Shown here piece by piece: positions 25,350 through 34,020 of a DNA stretch of 64,000 bases. Each line of letters opens with the position of its first letter. The first letter of the stretch is position 1. The DNA is from an uncultured Cohaesibacter sp. (GTDB lineage Bacteria; Pseudomonadota; Alphaproteobacteria; Rhizobiales; Cohaesibacteraceae): assembly GCF_963662805.1 (NCBI RefSeq), contig NZ_OY759870.1, positions 62,001-126,000 on the forward strand, in the 5' to 3' direction. Both the position numbers and the translations under genes were made by a program. Below the pieces are notes generated by a model. That model did no database searches and was not told the origin of the DNA. It saw nothing but the letters and a program-made list of their open reading frames with translations.

Positions 25350-26671
25350 TCAGAGGTTGCCAAGCAGATCGTTGACCCGGGATTCAATCCGACCCAAGGC
25401 ATCATCGACCGATTTGTCGCCGCTGATTGCTGCTGCGAGCTCTTCCCCGATGATGTCCTGAATGGCGAACTGCCGTTTCACTTCAGCGGGCAGGGATTCG
25501 CCGATCTGGGAAATCTTCGCGATGTTGTCGCGATGGGGCAGGCTCTTGAAGGGCGTCCATATCGAAGACGGCCTTCACAGCGGGAAGATGACCGGTGCGG
25601 GCCCATTCAAAGTCATTGTCCTTGAGGAACTTGAACAGTTTGCCGATGGCTTCCATCTTTTCTTCATCGCGGTCCCCGCGCGGAATGACCCAACCGTGAC
25701 CATCCACATAGGTGCTGTCTTTGGCGGCCATGAATTGCGGCACCGGATAGACGGTGTAGCCACCAGACAGGGCGTTGCCGTCTTCCTTGGACTGGGCGTC
25801 GAAGTCACCGATCAGCCATGTGCCGTTGACCGCAATACCGCCCTTGCCCGACGAGAAACCCGAGACCGCGGCGGAATAGTCCATATCCACGGTGCTGAGG
25901 CCTTCGGTGTTGATTTTCTTCATGAATTCAACAGCCGCCTTGGCTTCTGGGCCCTGCAGATTGATCTTCGCCGGATCGGCAAAGAAGTCATAATTCTGCT
26001 GTTGCATCAGGGTGTAGAAAATGCGGGTGTAGGCAGCGGTTTCGTTTGCATAGATCTGCACCAGATAGGGCTTGCCGGTGGCGTCCTTGAATTTCTTGCC
26101 AAGCGTGAAGAAGTCTTCTTCGGATTTCGGCAACATCGGCGTGCCGTCGGCATTGACGAGACCGGCTTCTTTCATCAGGTTCATGTTGATGTGGAACAGC
26201 ATGGTCCAGTTGTCAAAAGGCAGACCGAACATCTTGCCTTCCTTGGTCACGCCACCACGGGACGCGTCGGAAAAGTCGCCCGGCTTGATCTCCTGTGAAG
26301 CCAGAAGATCGTCAAGTGGGATCAGAAGGCCACGGCTGGAATAGTCGGAAATCACCGAATAATGCATCGAGACGACGTCCGGCGCGGCATTGGACGCCAG
26401 CTGTGCGTTGAGCTGGTTGTAGCCGGGCCATTCCACGGTCCGTCACATTCACGGTGATGCCCGGATTGTCAGCCTCGAACTTGTTCACCAGCGAGGTGAT
26501 GATGCCGCATTCGCCAACCGCCTTGGAAACGTCCGTGACGTCGCCATAGTCCGCTTCACAGGCACCGAAGAAGCGCTGCAATTCGATGGTGGTGTCGGCA
26601 TGTGCCATCGACGTCATGCCGAGCAGGGTGGCCGATACGCCGGCCAATAGAATCTGTTTCATTTCTCTCAC
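25350..26671 (-). pseudogene. Sugar ABC transporter substrate-binding protein, two frameshifts
   Basis: Reading from 26671, a signal peptide (MKQILLAGVSATLLGMTSMAHA) begins an extracellular family 1 solute-binding protein: TIELQRFFGACEADYGDV...VNVT. The frame shifts near 26440, continues as EWPGYNQLNAQLASNAAPDVV...LPAVKAVFDMDA, shifts again near 25551, and ends KSLPHRDNIAKISQIGESLPAE...RVNDLLGNL at 25350. Each junction is mended by removing one C. The ~440-residue product would feed the two permeases encoded upstream in the same operon. Because those are intact, the indels may be sequence errors or very recent damage. Linkage to an arabinofuranosidase suggests arabinose or arabino-oligosaccharide binding. 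Confidence 0.8.
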
Positions 26672-26753
26672 TCCCTTTGCTGGGGTCTCACCCCCGATTG
26701 AACCCGGATGTCTTGCTCGTTCCTTCCCCCAAGACCTCCAGTATCTCCGGCCG

Positions 26754-27608
26754 TCACTTCACGGCCCCTCCCGAGACAGCGGTCACGATATTCCGCTGGA
26801 AAAAGATGTAGACGATCAGCACCGGCAGCGAGGCAAACACCGCCTGCGCCGCCAGAAAACCGAGCCCTTCGGTCTGGGCGAAATTGCGCTGCGAAGAGGC
26901 TATGCCGATCGTCAGGGTGTACATGTCCTTCTTGGTTGCCGAGATCAGCGGCCACCAGTAGTCGTTCCATGCCAGAAGAAAGGTGAAGATGCCCAATGTG
27001 GCCTGCGCTGGCATGGTCAGCGGCAGCAGAACCTTCCAGAAGATGCGCCAGCGCGGTGTGTTGTCGAGGAGGGCCGCTTCGTCGATTTCCTTGGGGATCG
27101 CACGGAAAAACTGGGTCATCAGGAACACCCCGAAAGCGGACGCCATCCCCGGCAGCATCAGGCCGATATAGGTGTTGTGTAGGTTCAGCCAGCTGAAAAT
27201 CTGGTGGCGGGCGATGATCACGGCTTGCTCAGGCACCGCAAGGCCGAACAGCACGATGACGAAAATGGTCCTGCGAAACGGAAACTCCAGCCGCGCAAAG
27301 GCATAGCCTGCGAGGGACGACAGCAGCAAGACGCCCAGCGTCTGCCCGATTGCGACGACGAGCGAATTGAAGAACCATGTGAAGACGAGGCTCGACTGCA
27401 GCAGGTCGGAATAGTTCTTCAGCGTATAGGGTGCCGAGAAGACCGCGTCGGAGCCGCGCATCAACAAGATGTTGTCCTTCAGCGACAGACCGATCACCCA
27501 CAGGGCGGGCGCCGCCATGACGACAGCCAGCACGGCGGCGAGCCAGAACAGCTGGCGATTGGCGGTCAGCCATTCGGGCGAGAAGCTGTTTTTCCCGGAC
27601 TTGGCCAT
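26754..27608 (-). CDS. Carbohydrate ABC transporter permease (MalG type)
   Basis: 284 residues with six predicted transmembrane helices and the EAA loop EIDEAALLDNTPRWRIFWKVLLPLTMP that docks to the ATPase. N-terminal helix LFWLAAVLAVVMAAPALWVIGLSLK and C-terminal VFASLPVLIVYIFFQRNIVTAVSGGAVK are typical of CUT1-family MalG/LacG partners. It lies 3 bases after its partner permease and ~80 bases before the binding-protein gene. It forms the inner-membrane channel with the upstream MalF-type protein. Confidence 0.9.
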   Translation of the reverse strand: MAKSGKNSFSPEWLTANRQLFWLAAVLAVVMAAPALWVIGLSLKDNILLMRGSDAVFSAPYTLKNYSDLLQSSLVFTWFFNSLVVAIGQTLGVLLLSSLAGYAFARLEFPFRRTIFVIVLFGLAVPEQAVIIARHQIFSWLNLHNTYIGLMLPGMASAFGVFLMTQFFRAIPKEIDEAALLDNTPRWRIFWKVLLPLTMPAQATLGIFTFLLAWNDYWWPLISATKKDMYTLTIGIASSQRNFAQTEGLGFLAAQAVFASLPVLIVYIFFQRNIVTAVSGGAVK

Positions 27609-27611
27609 GGC

Positions 27612-28487
27612 TCAAGCCTCCCCTTTCTTGGACGTCACCCAATATTGCACCATCGCGGCGAGCAGAATGATGAGGAATAGGACTTCGGACGCCGCAGTAC
27701 CCATGCCCACATCCCAGCGAATGAAACTGGTATCGAAGATGTAGAGCACGATCGGGCGCGAGGTCCCCGCCGGGCCACCGTTGGTCATCAACTGGGCCTG
27801 ACCGAACAGCTGGAATTGCATGACGATCTGGATCACCGACACCAGAATGATGGTGGATTTGATCGAGGGCAGGGTGATGCGGCTCAGCACCCGCCAGCGG
27901 CTGGCATTGTCAAGGGCTGCTGCTTCATAAAGATCGGCAGGGATCTGCTGCAGCGCCGCCAAAAACAGCATCATCGGCAGGCCGAGACACCACCAGACAG
28001 TGGCGACACCGATGGAGAAGAGCGCCCAGCCTTCCGTCGAGAGAAAGCCGATCTGCTCCAATCCCAGGGCATCGAATATCAGCGCCAGCAGACCATCGCC
28101 GGGGATGAACACAAAGCGCCAGATGAGGGTGACGATGGTTACCGACAGCACCGATGAGGAAAAGAACAGCCCGCGCAGGAAGGAAGAGGCGCGGGTCGTC
28201 TTGTTGAGCGCAAGGGCGAGGAACAGTCCCAGAGCCACGAGCGTTGGAACGGACACCGCCACAAATATGATGGTATTGAGCACTGCCTGCCCGAACACCG
28301 GATCATTGAACAGACGGACGTAGTTTTTGAGGCCGACAAATTGCGCCCCACCGAACAGATCCGACTTGTTGAGCGAAAGCCACATGCCCCAGAAGAGCGG
28401 AAAGACCAAAAGAGCGGTGAAGACCGTCATGTAGGGCAGAATGAACAACGCGTTGGACCAGCGGGACCGGCGATAGGATTCAGCCAT
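27612..28487 (-). CDS. Carbohydrate ABC transporter permease (MalF type)
   Basis: 292 residues from the ATG at 28487 (GAGGGG upstream); the open frame extends further but overlaps the ATPase gene. Six helices, the first at NALFILPYMTVFTALLVFPLFWGMWLSL, and the EAA motif DLYEAAALDNASRWRVLSRITLPSI. It overlaps the 3-prime end of the ATPase gene by 8 bases, so the two are translationally coupled. It is the CUT1 partner of the following MalG-type permease. Confidence 0.9.
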   Translation of the reverse strand: MAESYRRSRWSNALFILPYMTVFTALLVFPLFWGMWLSLNKSDLFGGAQFVGLKNYVRLFNDPVFGQAVLNTIIFVAVSVPTLVALGLFLALALNKTTRASSFLRGLFFSSSVLSVTIVTLIWRFVFIPGDGLLALIFDALGLEQIGFLSTEGWALFSIGVATVWWCLGLPMMLFLAALQQIPADLYEAAALDNASRWRVLSRITLPSIKSTIILVSVIQIVMQFQLFGQAQLMTNGGPAGTSRPIVLYIFDTSFIRWDVGMGTAASEVLFLIILLAAMVQYWVTSKKGEA

Positions 28488-29589
28488 CTTGTGTCCCCTC
28501 ATCCCGGTGATAGGCCCTACCTCTGCCGTCGAATACATGCAGCGCGTTGCTGTCGAGGCCGACCTTGACCGTGTCACCGCCCCGAACCGTCGACCGCCCA
28601 CTGTCTTCGACCACCAGCTCCTGCCCATTCGCCAACTGGCCATAAAGCAATGTGCGCTCGCCGAGGCGTTCGACCACCAGTACCTTGACGGGGATCCCGA
28701 CCTCATCCCCCGCGATCACATGGGTGTCTTCGGAGCGAATGCCGACGGTTGCGCCCTTGAGCTCGAAATCCTCGGGCAGCTTGACGCCTGTCGCCACGTC
28801 TCCCGCGCCATCGATTGTCAGTGTCGCGCCGGATGCCGTGGCATCCAGCGCAGTGATCGGCAGCATCGACATGGCTGGAGAGCCGACAAATTCAGCCACG
28901 AAACGTGTTGCGGGGCGCTGATAGATCTCCATCGGGGTGCCGATCTGCTCGATCTTTTTCTCATGCATGATCACGATCCGGTTCGCCAGCGTCATGGCTT
29001 CCACCTGATCGTGGGTGACAAAAATCATCGTTGCTCCAAGCCGTTGATGGAGCTGGGCAAGTTCAAGCCGGGTCCGGCTTCTGAGTGCCGCATCAAGGTT
29101 GGACAGGGGTTCGTCGAACAGGAACGCCTTGGGTTCCTTGACGATGGCGCGCCCTATGGCAACGCGCTGACGCTGTCCGCCCGACAGCTTGGCCGGACGG
29201 CGGTCGAGCAGGTGCGCGATCTCCAGTGTCTCGGCGGCCGATCTGACGCGCTCGTCGATTTCCGATTTGGCAATTTTGATGTTTTCCAGCCCGAACGCCA
29301 TATTTTGGGCGACCGTCATGTGCGGATAAAGCGCGTAGGTCTGGAACACCATTGCCACGCCTCTTTGACCCGGATGCAGGGTGTCGATCCGTTCCTCTCC
29401 GATTGAAATCGTGCCCGCATCAACGGACTCGAGCCCTGCAATCATCCGCAGCAATGTCGACTTGCCGCAGCCCGACGGCCCCAGAAAGACCAGAAACTCC
29501 CCTGCCTCGATATGAAGCGAGATGTCGTCAAGCACGGTCAGGGCGCCATATGTCTTGGTTACATTGCAGATATCAATTGTAGCTGACAT
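28480..29589 (-). CDS. Sugar ABC transporter ATPase (UgpC/MsmK type)
   Basis: About 369 residues from the ATG at 29589, chosen over a TTG at 29607. Walker A GPSGCGKST, Q-loop VFQTYALYPHMTV, signature LSGGQRQRVAIGRA, Walker B AFLFDEPLSNLD and H-loop TMIFVTHDQ are all intact. A C-terminal TOBE/regulatory domain (VGIRSEDTHVI...) makes it the long, CUT1-type ATPase. It energises the two permeases encoded downstream. It lies between the arabinofuranosidase and the permeases, all on the minus strand. Confidence 0.93.
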   Translation of the reverse strand: MSATIDICNVTKTYGALTVLDDISLHIEAGEFLVFLGPSGCGKSTLLRMIAGLESVDAGTISIGEERIDTLHPGQRGVAMVFQTYALYPHMTVAQNMAFGLENIKIAKSEIDERVRSAAETLEIAHLLDRRPAKLSGGQRQRVAIGRAIVKEPKAFLFDEPLSNLDAALRSRTRLELAQLHQRLGATMIFVTHDQVEAMTLANRIVIMHEKKIEQIGTPMEIYQRPATRFVAEFVGSPAMSMLPITALDATASGATLTIDGAGDVATGVKLPEDFELKGATVGIRSEDTHVIAGDEVGIPVKVLVVERLGERTLLYGQLANGQELVVEDSGRSTVRGGDTVKVGLDSNALHVFDGRGRAYHRDEGTQDG

Positions 29590-29674
29590 GGGACTCTCTT
29601 GTGTCAATGCCGTTCGAAGAGGGACGCAAAACAGGAGGCGGTGGCAAAGGGCACGATTGCGCCCTTCTGCCCAA

Positions 29675-31180
29675 TTATCCGACGCGGATCATTCGGTAGC
29701 TGAGCGGAGGCATGTCTGCCCGTAGTGTGCCCTCGGCGATGGTCGCGCCGGAGCCGTCGACCATGCCGACCGTTTCCCCATCCGGGCCGTTCACCGCATC
29801 AAGCGCATATCCGCCGATCACCTTGTCCATCACGATCGAGCTCTGGCTGAAGCCTTCCAGAGACAGGGCGACCTCAATGGCTTCGCTCTCGTGACGGTTG
29901 ACGAGGAAGAAGGTCAGAGCCCCGTCTTTCTCCGTCAGGACGCCCGCGACATCGAGATAGCTGACGTTGCTCGCAAAGTCCGTGTCATAGCCCTCGCACT
30001 CGACCGCGAGATTGAGCGCTGTGCCGCGGCCATACTGAGAGGCCAGAAGATAGGGATAATAGGTCGTCTGCCGCCATGCGGGGCCACCCTTCACGGTCAT
30101 GATCGGCGCGATCACATTGACCAGCTGCGCCAGACAGCCAACCTTGACCACATCGGAGCGGCGAATGAAGGTGTTCAGGATCAGGCCTACCTGCAGCACG
30201 TCGGCAAAATCGTAGATGTCCTCAAGCAGTCCGGGAGCATGGGGCCAGCCCTCGTGACCCTGAAGGATCGCTTTGTCCTGCTCGGCCGAGTGATACCAGA
30301 CATTCCACTCGTCAAAGGAAATATAGACATCCTTTTTCGAGCGTTTCTTGGCCTTGATCGTCTTGATGACGCTGGAAATGGTCTCGATATAGGTGTCGAG
30401 TTGCACTGCCTTGGCGAGAAAATTGCGCGTGTTGCCCTCGTGATTGTCGAAATACATATGCAGCGAAATGTAATCGACGCTGTCATAGGTATAGTCGAGA
30501 ACCGTATATTCCCACTCCGGATAGGTGACCATGTTCGGGGTCGAGGACCCGCAGACGACCAGCTCGATGGACTTGTCGAAGGCCCGCATGGCCTTGGCGG
30601 TTTCAAAGGCGACGCGGCCATATTCTGCAGCCGTCTTCTGGCCGATCTGCCAGGGGCCGTCCATCTCGTTGCCAAGGCACCAGAGCTTGACATTCCATGG
30701 CTCATCGCGGCCGTTCTGCTTGCGCAGATCCGACCAGTAGGAGCCGCCGGGATGATTGACATATTCAAGGAAGGCCCGCGCTTCATCGAGGCCGCGTGAA
30801 CCCAGATTGACCGCCAGCATCATCTCGGTGCCAGCCTTGGCCGCCCAGTCGGCAAACTCGTGGATACCCACTTCGTTGCTCTCCGAGGTGTGCCACGCCA
30901 GATCAAGGCGCGTCGGGCGGTTTTCTTTTGGCCCGATCCCGTCTTCCCAATTGTAGGCAGAGACGAAGTTGCCGCCGGGATAGCGGACAACGGGAACATC
31001 AAGCTCTCGAACCAGATCGATCACATCCTGCCGGAAGCCGTTGTCATCGGCGGTTGCGTGACCGGGCTCATAGATCCCGGAATAGACCGCCCGCCCCAAA
31101 TGCTCAATGAAGGAACCATAGAGGCGTGGATCAATGTCCGAGATGATATAATCCTTGTGCGCCGTGACTCTTGCACGCAT
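29675..31180 (-). CDS. GH51 alpha-L-arabinofuranosidase
   Basis: 501 residues from the ATG at 31180, which has a GGGAGG site; the frame extends nine codons upstream. It shows the family landmarks SFIEHLGRAVYSGIYEPGH, VRYPGGNFVSAYNWEDGIGP, the acid/base Glu172 in LGNEMDGPWQIG and the nucleophile Glu291 in ISFDEWNVWY. There is no signal peptide, so it is a cytoplasmic enzyme that trims arabinofuranosyl residues from imported oligosaccharides. It is the first gene of the operon with the sugar ABC importer, and lies behind a promoter region with AT-rich palindromes and a dedicated regulator gene. Confidence 0.93.
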   Translation of the reverse strand: MRARVTAHKDYIISDIDPRLYGSFIEHLGRAVYSGIYEPGHATADDNGFRQDVIDLVRELDVPVVRYPGGNFVSAYNWEDGIGPKENRPTRLDLAWHTSESNEVGIHEFADWAAKAGTEMMLAVNLGSRGLDEARAFLEYVNHPGGSYWSDLRKQNGRDEPWNVKLWCLGNEMDGPWQIGQKTAAEYGRVAFETAKAMRAFDKSIELVVCGSSTPNMVTYPEWEYTVLDYTYDSVDYISLHMYFDNHEGNTRNFLAKAVQLDTYIETISSVIKTIKAKKRSKKDVYISFDEWNVWYHSAEQDKAILQGHEGWPHAPGLLEDIYDFADVLQVGLILNTFIRRSDVVKVGCLAQLVNVIAPIMTVKGGPAWRQTTYYPYLLASQYGRGTALNLAVECEGYDTDFASNVSYLDVAGVLTEKDGALTFFLVNRHESEAIEVALSLEGFSQSSIVMDKVIGGYALDAVNGPDGETVGMVDGSGATIAEGTLRADMPPLSYRMIRVG

Positions 31181-31199
31181 CCTTCCGCCTCCCATTATT

Positions 31200-31297
31200 A
31201 ATATCATATTATTTGATATTATTCAGCTTATCTGATGGTAACTTGAGAGAAAATTGGCGTCAATACGGGTTTTTCTTCTCATAAATATCGAATATTT
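31200..31297. promoter_or_regulatory. AT-rich palindromes in the arabinofuranosidase promoter region
   Basis: Two inverted repeats lie between the regulator and the enzyme gene: AATATCA-N7-TGATATT (31200-31220) and AAATAT-CGA-ATATTT (31283-31297, running into TGGATATATAT). A related string (ATATTTATACCAATTTTCGGATA) lies upstream of the regulator itself, near 32250-32272. They are candidate operators for the regulator at 31307-32227. Confidence 0.4.
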
Positions 31298-31306
31298 GGA
31301 TATATA

Positions 31307-32227
31307 TTAAGTCCTTAGGCGCAATACAATATCCTGGTCGTAATTGCCGAAACCACGACCGAAAATATTTATCCCTCCCGGGTAATCAGCACCGTCCGGC
31401 ACCGTGAAATGCACTCTGATCGAGCGATGCTGGTCCAGTTCGAGATCATCAAGGGTCATGTCAGAGACGCGCATACCATCGACAAATGTCCCTTCGCTGG
31501 TCACCCGGAAGCTCTTGAGATGGCCATATTGCGATCCGGCCAGCTTCCACCATTCAGGCGTGAATTTACCCCGTTGGTCGCCATAGTCGCCGGGTGCCGT
31601 CCAGACGGCGATCAGTTTCCGATTTACGGATATATTGATGTCCGAAGGCCAGTTCTCCGAGGTGCCGGGGACTTCGGAAGAGAGCTCGACCAAGAGTTCC
31701 AGCTCCCTGATCGTCTTGCCGGCAATGCGTGCATTGTTCGGAAACTGGTAGGAAACGTGGCCTTTCGTGAACCACAACAGGCTCGCCTTCATGCGCTCGG
31801 GCGAATGGAAGGTGTCGGGGCTGTCGAGAAATCCGATGATCCCCTCCCGCGAGCAGAGGCCGCAGGGTGCGCTGACGTCACAGCCGGAATAAAGCCCGAT
31901 CGGCATCGCGACCTCTATCAGGTCCTGATCGGTCTTTTTGTCTCCCTTGAAGGACATGACGATTTCATCATAGGCCGCGCGGCAGATCTTTTGACTGCCC
32001 TTACGCCCCTTCTTGCTCTCCGTTTCGATCAACCCCACCTTCTCAAGCATGTTGATGTGGGTCGACGTGGAGGATTGGGGCAGGCCGAGGATGCTCGAGA
32101 TGTCATTGACATTCACCGGACCGCGTTCATGCAGAAGCTTGAGAATGGACAGTCTCGCAGGCGCGGACAGGCTTTTGACAACCTCGGCACCATTTTCGGG
32201 TGTGATCAGCATGAATCTCTTGCTCAC
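31307..32227 (-). CDS. ArsR-type winged-helix regulator with a C-terminal ligand domain
   Basis: 306 residues. The N-terminal ~90 residues are an ArsR/HTH_20 winged helix (SLSAPARLSILKLLHERGPVNVNDISSILGLPQSSTSTHINMLEKVGLI). The remaining ~210 residues are unlike classical small ArsR repressors and contain a cysteine cluster C116-x5-C122-x2-C125 (SGCDVSAPCGLCSREG), then a beta-rich segment (VSYQFPNNARIAG...RIHFTVPDG-like) that could bind a sugar. It lies upstream of and in the same direction as the arabinofuranosidase operon, which it probably controls. Cluster function (metal, Fe-S or structural) is unknown. Confidence 0.75.
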   Translation of the reverse strand: MSKRFMLITPENGAEVVKSLSAPARLSILKLLHERGPVNVNDISSILGLPQSSTSTHINMLEKVGLIETESKKGRKGSQKICRAAYDEIVMSFKGDKKTDQDLIEVAMPIGLYSGCDVSAPCGLCSREGIIGFLDSPDTFHSPERMKASLLWFTKGHVSYQFPNNARIAGKTIRELELLVELSSEVPGTSENWPSDINISVNRKLIAVWTAPGDYGDQRGKFTPEWWKLAGSQYGHLKSFRVTSEGTFVDGMRVSDMTLDDLELDQHRSIRVHFTVPDGADYPGGINIFGRGFGNYDQDIVLRLRT

Positions 32228-32414
32228 GGCTTATACTCCAAAGAACTGGATATTTATACCAATTTTCGGATACTTTAAAAGCCATCTGACAATTTTGCCA
32301 GTCCTTTCCTGCCCAACAGGTGCGGCAAGACGGAGCGCCGGCTGATGCGGCGGCTCCCAAAAAGCGAAGGGATGGTCACGGAATTCGAGAAATTTGGTGC
32401 CTCGGGCCGGTCCA

Positions 32415-32912
32415 TCACCCGTTCATCGCATGGAACGTCATGGCCACGCCGTTGATGCAATGGCGTTTTCCCGTTGGCTGTGGCCCGTCATTGAAGATGT
32501 GGCCGAGATGTCCTCCGCAGCGGCTGCAGTGAACCTCTGTTCGGATCATGAACAGGCTGTTATCCTCACGTGTTCCCACAGCGTCGGGCAGGGCCTCATA
32601 AAAACTGGGCCAACCCGTGCCACTGTCATATTTGGTCTTCGAGGCATAGAGGGCCTGTTCGCAACCGGCACAATGGAAGGTTCCCTCCCGTTTCTCCTTG
32701 TTGAGCGGGCTGGTAAAGGGCGCCTCGGTGCCATGGTCACGCAGCACCGCATATTGCGGTCTGGTCAGCCTCTTGCGCCATTCGGCATCCGTGAGCTGAA
32801 GTGGAAAGGCGTCTGCTTCTGTTGCATCGGAACGCCCGCTCAGGAGCACCCCATAGCTTGTTGCACCAAGCAGAGCGGCAGCGCCGGAAATGAGAAATGT
32901 GCGTCGTTTCAT
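32415..32912 (-). CDS. msrB: Tat-exported peptide-methionine (R)-S-oxide reductase
   Basis: 165 residues from the ATG at 32912, chosen for its AGGAGG site and because it begins a twin-arginine signal (MKRRTFLISGAAALLGATSYG). The MsrB fold follows: zinc ligands C81/C84 (CAGC) and C129/C132 (CSRC), GTGWPSFYEAL, and the catalytic Cys152 in RHCINGVAMTF. It reduces methionine-R-sulfoxide in proteins. The Tat signal points to a periplasmic location, unlike the usual cytosolic MsrB; the reductant there is not encoded nearby. Confidence 0.92.
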   Translation of the reverse strand: MKRRTFLISGAAALLGATSYGVLLSGRSDATEADAFPLQLTDAEWRKRLTRPQYAVLRDHGTEAPFTSPLNKEKREGTFHCAGCEQALYASKTKYDSGTGWPSFYEALPDAVGTREDNSLFMIRTEVHCSRCGGHLGHIFNDGPQPTGKRHCINGVAMTFHAMNG

Positions 32913-33175
32913 TGCAACCTCCTTGACTGAGTTCGCCCAACCATTCCCATCTGGACATGTCCCGGGCGCAGAGGGAAAGATATCCGACGGCTTGATCACT
33001 AGCCAATCACGATGCTGCCACTGGCATTTGAGGATTGCTTTGTGTCGCAAACGCCATTTGGTTGCTGTGATGAGAGGCACCTGATCGCGTCCTCTCCAAA
33101 ACGGGTCGTCGCCAGCCGGAGTGGACCAACCGGCTGACAGATATAAATGCCCGTCTTTCCCGCTCTTGAAGTGGC

Positions 33176-33895
33176 TCAGGCCTGACGCCGCAAGGTGATC
33201 TCGTAGGTGTAATTCTTGGCTGGCAAGATGCTGAGCGTGATGATCTGACTGTTGTTGTTCGCATCGCGATATTGGCGACGAAGCTCCAGAGCGTGATCAC
33301 CCGCTGCGACCTGCAAGGCATTCGCGAGATCGTCCGGAACCGGGACGGCCCGGATCGACTGTTCGATTTCGTGAATGACGATGCTGGTTTCTTTTTCCAG
33401 CAGCACATAGACGAGGCCCGGATAATCTTTCACCTGCTCTGCGATCTGCTCATGTTCCTGACTGAGATAGATGTCCGTCCAGCCGACCGGGGCCGACTGC
33501 CCCTCGATATTCCTCGTCTGGCGGATGAGGACCCAGCGTCGTCCCGGGCGGTCGCCGAGGCGCTCGGCCAACTGCTCGTCTGCGACCAGCGGCACGATTT
33601 CCTGCACCTCGCGCCAGGATGGTCCGGCAAATTGCATCAGATCGCCAGTCACGGACATGGAGTGGACATAGGTGGTGGGAGGCTCGTTCGACAGGACGCG
33701 CGTTGGTGCACCCTGTTTTCGCTCGATCATGCCGAGGCGCTGGAGCTCGGCCATCGCTGCTCTGACCGTTGATCGACTGGCTTGAAACCGCTCGCACAAC
33801 ACGGCTTCGCTTGGCAGTGCATCGCCAACCTTGAAAACCCCCGACTTCAACTCTTTCGTGATCTGCGCTGCGACATCCAGATAGCGTTTGCCCAT
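33176..33895 (-). CDS. GntR/HutC-family regulator (UTRA domain)
   Basis: 239 residues, start after GGGGGGAAG. N-terminal GntR winged helix (LKSGVFKVGDALPSEAVLCERFQASRSTVRAAMAELQRLGMIERKQGAPTRV) and a C-terminal UTRA ligand domain ending in YRDANNNSQIITLSILPAKNYTYEITL. It is divergent from the TAXI TRAP transporter operon, with 125 bases between starts containing a 14-base direct repeat, and most likely represses that operon until an intermediate of the imported compound binds. Confidence 0.9.
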   Translation of the reverse strand: MGKRYLDVAAQITKELKSGVFKVGDALPSEAVLCERFQASRSTVRAAMAELQRLGMIERKQGAPTRVLSNEPPTTYVHSMSVTGDLMQFAGPSWREVQEIVPLVADEQLAERLGDRPGRRWVLIRQTRNIEGQSAPVGWTDIYLSQEHEQIAEQVKDYPGLVYVLLEKETSIVIHEIEQSIRAVPVPDDLANALQVAAGDHALELRRQYRDANNNSQIITLSILPAKNYTYEITLRRQA

Positions 33896-33965
33896 CTTCC
33901 CCCCGGGTTCAATGTGTGATTCTGCCTTGCTCTAGTCTTGACACATGAGAAGACTTGGATCAATA

Positions 33966-33997
33966 TGTTCGTATAAGTTAACTTGTTCGTATAAGTT
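33966..33997. promoter_or_regulatory. Direct-repeat operator between the GntR gene and the TRAP operon
   Basis: TGTTCGTATAAGTT occurs twice, at 33966-33979 and 33984-33997, 18 bases apart start to start, with the palindrome AAGTTAACTT where they meet. It ends 23 bases before the TRAP start codon, so a bound GntR protein would block transcription. Confidence 0.6.
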
Positions 33998-34020
33998 TGA
34001 CAAGTTAGGGAGAGGGAAAA

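Noticed and set aside
29891..30799. 302-codon open frame on the plus strand
   Set aside because: Antisense to the GH51 arabinofuranosidase, whose catalytic residues are in place.
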